Positions 12,572 through 14,188 of a stretch of 14,188 nt of DNA are shown here, piece by piece. Within the stretch, counting starts at the first letter, position 1; each line of letters begins with the position of its first letter. This stretch comes from an uncultured bacterium (GTDB taxonomy: Bacteria > Planctomycetota > Phycisphaerae > Sedimentisphaerales > Anaerobacaceae), in contig CAJVYK010000031.1 of NCBI GenBank assembly GCA_913009865.1, positions 1-14,188 on the forward strand, written 5' to 3'. The notes under the pieces were generated by a model. It worked only from the letters and a program-made list of their open reading frames with translations, was not told the DNA's origin and did no database searches. The position numbers and the translations under genes were made by a program.

Positions 12572-14023
12572 TCATTTCTTTTCATTGTTCCACTTTTTTT
12601 TTAGGGGAAGCCATATCTCTTTTTCCGGGAACCGGCCCTTGTCGCCGGGATCTTCTATCCACTTGCCCAGGATTGCCCGCATCTTTTTCAGCGTCTCCTG
12701 GTGTTGCGGGGAGTCCGCAAGGTTGTGTATCTCGTGCGGGTCATTCCGGAGGTCGTAGAGTTCCTCGTCCGGCTTTCGCGGGGCCATAAACAGGGCCTGG
12801 GCAGGCGTAAGCTTGCCCTGGCCGTAAAGGTCTTTCAACAACTTCAACACCGGATAAAACTGCTCCTTGTAGGCATTCGGCTGCGTATAGGGCCGCTCGG
12901 GCATGAAGTTGCGGATGTATTTGTATCGTTTAGTCCGCACGCACCGGATACGGTCGATGGTCTCATCGCAGCGGTCGCGGGCAGCAATGATATATTCGCG
13001 TTTGTTCGCGTTGGGGCCGAGAAAAACCCGCCCTTCCATATATTCCGGCGGCTCAATGCCGGCGATTTTCAACACAGTCGCCGAGATATCAATCGCACTG
13101 ACCATATCATCGCAAACCTGCCCGGCTTCGAGTTTGCCCGGCCAGCGAATAATCAGCGGGATGCGGATACCGCCGTCGTAAAGCCACTGCTTGCCCCGCA
13201 CATGGCAGCGGCCGTTGTCGCCTATGAAAATGACCACAGTATTATCCGTAAGTCCATCCTTATCGAGACGTTTCATAACTCTGCCGAGCTGTGTATCAAA
13301 CAGCTGGATGGATTCGAGATAATCGGCCCAGTCCCGCCGGGCGACAGGATGGTCGGGGTAATACGGAGGCAGCTTGATATTGTCGGGGTCGATAGGATTA
13401 TTTTTATCTCTCGTGAAAGGCCTGTGAGTTACCATAAAAGTCACCTGGGCAAAGAACGGCTGGCCGGGCCTGCGCTGCTTCCAGTATTTGCCGTCGAAAG
13501 GTTTGTTTTCAGTTGTGAAGTTGAAGTCAGTTTTGCCCGTTTTGCCACTTTCGTCTACGTTTGCCGTGAAGTAGCCGGCCTGGCGCAGGTAATCGGTAAT
13601 CAGCCGGACCGGTTCGGGCAGCGTGTAACCATCGTCCCGATGACTGCGGTGATTGTGGGCGCCGATTGTGGTCTGATACATACCCGTAATCATAGCAGAG
13701 CGGCTGGGAGAGCAGACCGGGCTGGTCACAAAGGCGCTGGTATAACGAATGCCCTGGCCGGCCAGCTTGTCCAGGTTCGGAGTCTGCACCAGCTCTGTGC
13801 CGTAGCAGCTCAGCTCCGGGCCGATGTCCTCGGCCATAAGCCAGAGGATATTGGGTTTGTTCCCTGACCTGTCAGCCGTAAACAGCTTTATATCGCCCGT
13901 GCATCCAGAGATAGCGAAAGTCGCCGCCCCCAGTCCCACAGTTCTTAGAAAATCACGTCGATTTATAAGATTGCCCTCTTGTATCCGGTCACATTTGGCT
14001 GTCAGGCCGGATACCGATTGCAA
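12572..14023 (-). CDS. Tat-exported sulfatase (formylglycine type)
   Basis: Type I sulfatase, 483 residues if read from the TTG at 14023. RRDFLR (22-27), a hydrophobic segment and lipobox ISGC (Cys41) indicate a Tat-exported lipoprotein. The catalytic motif CSPSRSAMITG begins at Cys104, with the C-x-P-x-R context that becomes formylglycine. Metal and active-site positions are E65-D66 in NILWLMAEDIGP, H200 in VTHRPF, and D269-N270 in FIGDNG, with H274 and K278 after. The overall pattern is closest to sulfatases acting on sulfated sugars (N-sulfoglucosamine sulfohydrolase-like), but the substrate cannot be told. The start is unclear: no ATG or GTG precedes the Tat motif. The strongest ribosome site (AAGAGGG) instead lies before an ATA at 13964-13966, where an ATG would give MNRRDFLR. 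The gene is GC-richer than the surrounding spacers. Sulfatase abundance is a hallmark of Planctomycetes. Confidence 0.93.
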   Translation of the reverse strand: MQSVSGLTAKCDRIQEGNLINRRDFLRTVGLGAATFAISGCTGDIKLFTADRSGNKPNILWLMAEDIGPELSCYGTELVQTPNLDKLAGQGIRYTSAFVTSPVCSPSRSAMITGMYQTTIGAHNHRSHRDDGYTLPEPVRLITDYLRQAGYFTANVDESGKTGKTDFNFTTENKPFDGKYWKQRRPGQPFFAQVTFMVTHRPFTRDKNNPIDPDNIKLPPYYPDHPVARRDWADYLESIQLFDTQLGRVMKRLDKDGLTDNTVVIFIGDNGRCHVRGKQWLYDGGIRIPLIIRWPGKLEAGQVCDDMVSAIDISATVLKIAGIEPPEYMEGRVFLGPNANKREYIIAARDRCDETIDRIRCVRTKRYKYIRNFMPERPYTQPNAYKEQFYPVLKLLKDLYGQGKLTPAQALFMAPRKPDEELYDLRNDPHEIHNLADSPQHQETLKKMRAILGKWIEDPGDKGRFPEKEIWLPLKKKWNNEKK

Positions 14024-14027
14024 TTAA

Positions 14028-14188
14028 CTAAACATTCAAACCGGATACGGCCGTTTCAAATACCATAGTACCGTCAACAACCCCCTGGACGCTGCAGGTG
14101 TATTTTCTTCTCTTGAATTTTGTAAGATGGCCGAGCAGATATAATCTTTGTCCCGGCACAACGACAGAGCGAAACTTCGTTGAATCTA
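14028..14188 (-). CDS. FabZ-like hotdog dehydratase, C-terminal part (partial)
   Basis: The minus-strand frame entering from the right edge encodes 52 residues and stops at TAG (14028-14030). It begins DSTKFRSVVVPGQRLYLLGH and ends with VQGVVDGTMVFETAVSGLNV. KFRxxVVPGQxL followed by a basic strand and VDGxxVxEA is the pattern of the second half of FabZ (3-hydroxyacyl-ACP dehydratase) in the hotdog fold. FabZ removes water in fatty acid elongation. The active-site His and Glu lie in the N-terminal part, beyond the window, so a FabA or related hotdog enzyme cannot be fully excluded. The stop lies 4 bp from the TTG of the sulfatase frame and 61 bp from its likely true start, so the two may be co-transcribed. 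Confidence 0.7.
   Translation of the reverse strand, partial: DSTKFRSVVVPGQRLYLLGHLTKFKRRKYTCSVQGVVDGTMVFETAVSGLNV

Noticed and set aside
12701..13867. 388-residue open frame on the plus strand
   Set aside because: It is the complement of the sulfatase gene, has no signal peptide or domain, and its composition follows from the GC-rich sulfatase codons.

Overview
The window looks like a piece of a metagenome-assembled planctomycete genome, most likely class Phycisphaerae or a relative of Sedimentisphaerales. The reasons are a PEP-CTERM protein ending in VPEP plus LLGLGGLFLRRRK, a secreted protein with a duplicated dockerin-like tail (GDAD...NADLTILAASWK) of a kind typical of that class, a Tat-targeted sulfatase, an ALGPGLLE-type GxxExxY protein, a pseudopilin with the planctomycete-style leader, and long AT-rich intergenic stretches full of degenerate repeats. 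This taxonomic call is inference; no rRNA is present.

The extreme left end is not genomic. Bases 52-117 are a complete Illumina P7/TruSeq index adapter preceded by a poly-T run, so trustworthy sequence starts at about 118. Then come the tail of a membrane protein, a pseudopilin gene (+), and a block of four minus-strand genes: a lipoprotein, a GxxExxY protein, a PEP-CTERM protein and a cohesin/dockerin-like secreted protein. The last of these has a 5' leader that can fold.

From about 4 to 9.8 kb the plus strand carries rodA (SEDS glycan polymerase), murJ (lipid II flippase) and an 828-residue exported protein with TPR-like, beta-rich and HEAT-like parts, ended by a terminator. rodA and murJ act in successive steps of peptidoglycan assembly. 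The large protein is of unknown function. The spacers hold copies of one palindromic intergenic repeat family, with another copy before the tRNA.

At about 10-10.9 kb a RAYT (REP-associated HUH/Y1 transposase) gene lies between tandem 17-bp-core repeats in perfect inverse orientation. It appears to have landed directly behind a lipoprotein signal sequence. About 1 kb of gene-free, pyrimidine-rich DNA with hairpins follows, then a 57-residue 2[4Fe-4S] ferredoxin and tRNA-Glu(UUC). The minus strand at the right end carries a sulfatase without an ATG start and the C-terminal end of a FabZ-like hotdog dehydratase running off the edge.

No defence system, CRISPR array or biosynthetic cluster was seen. 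The most unusual items are the RAYT/REP island, the structured leader of the dockerin gene, the dispersed palindromic repeat family, and the large conserved-looking exported protein behind murJ.
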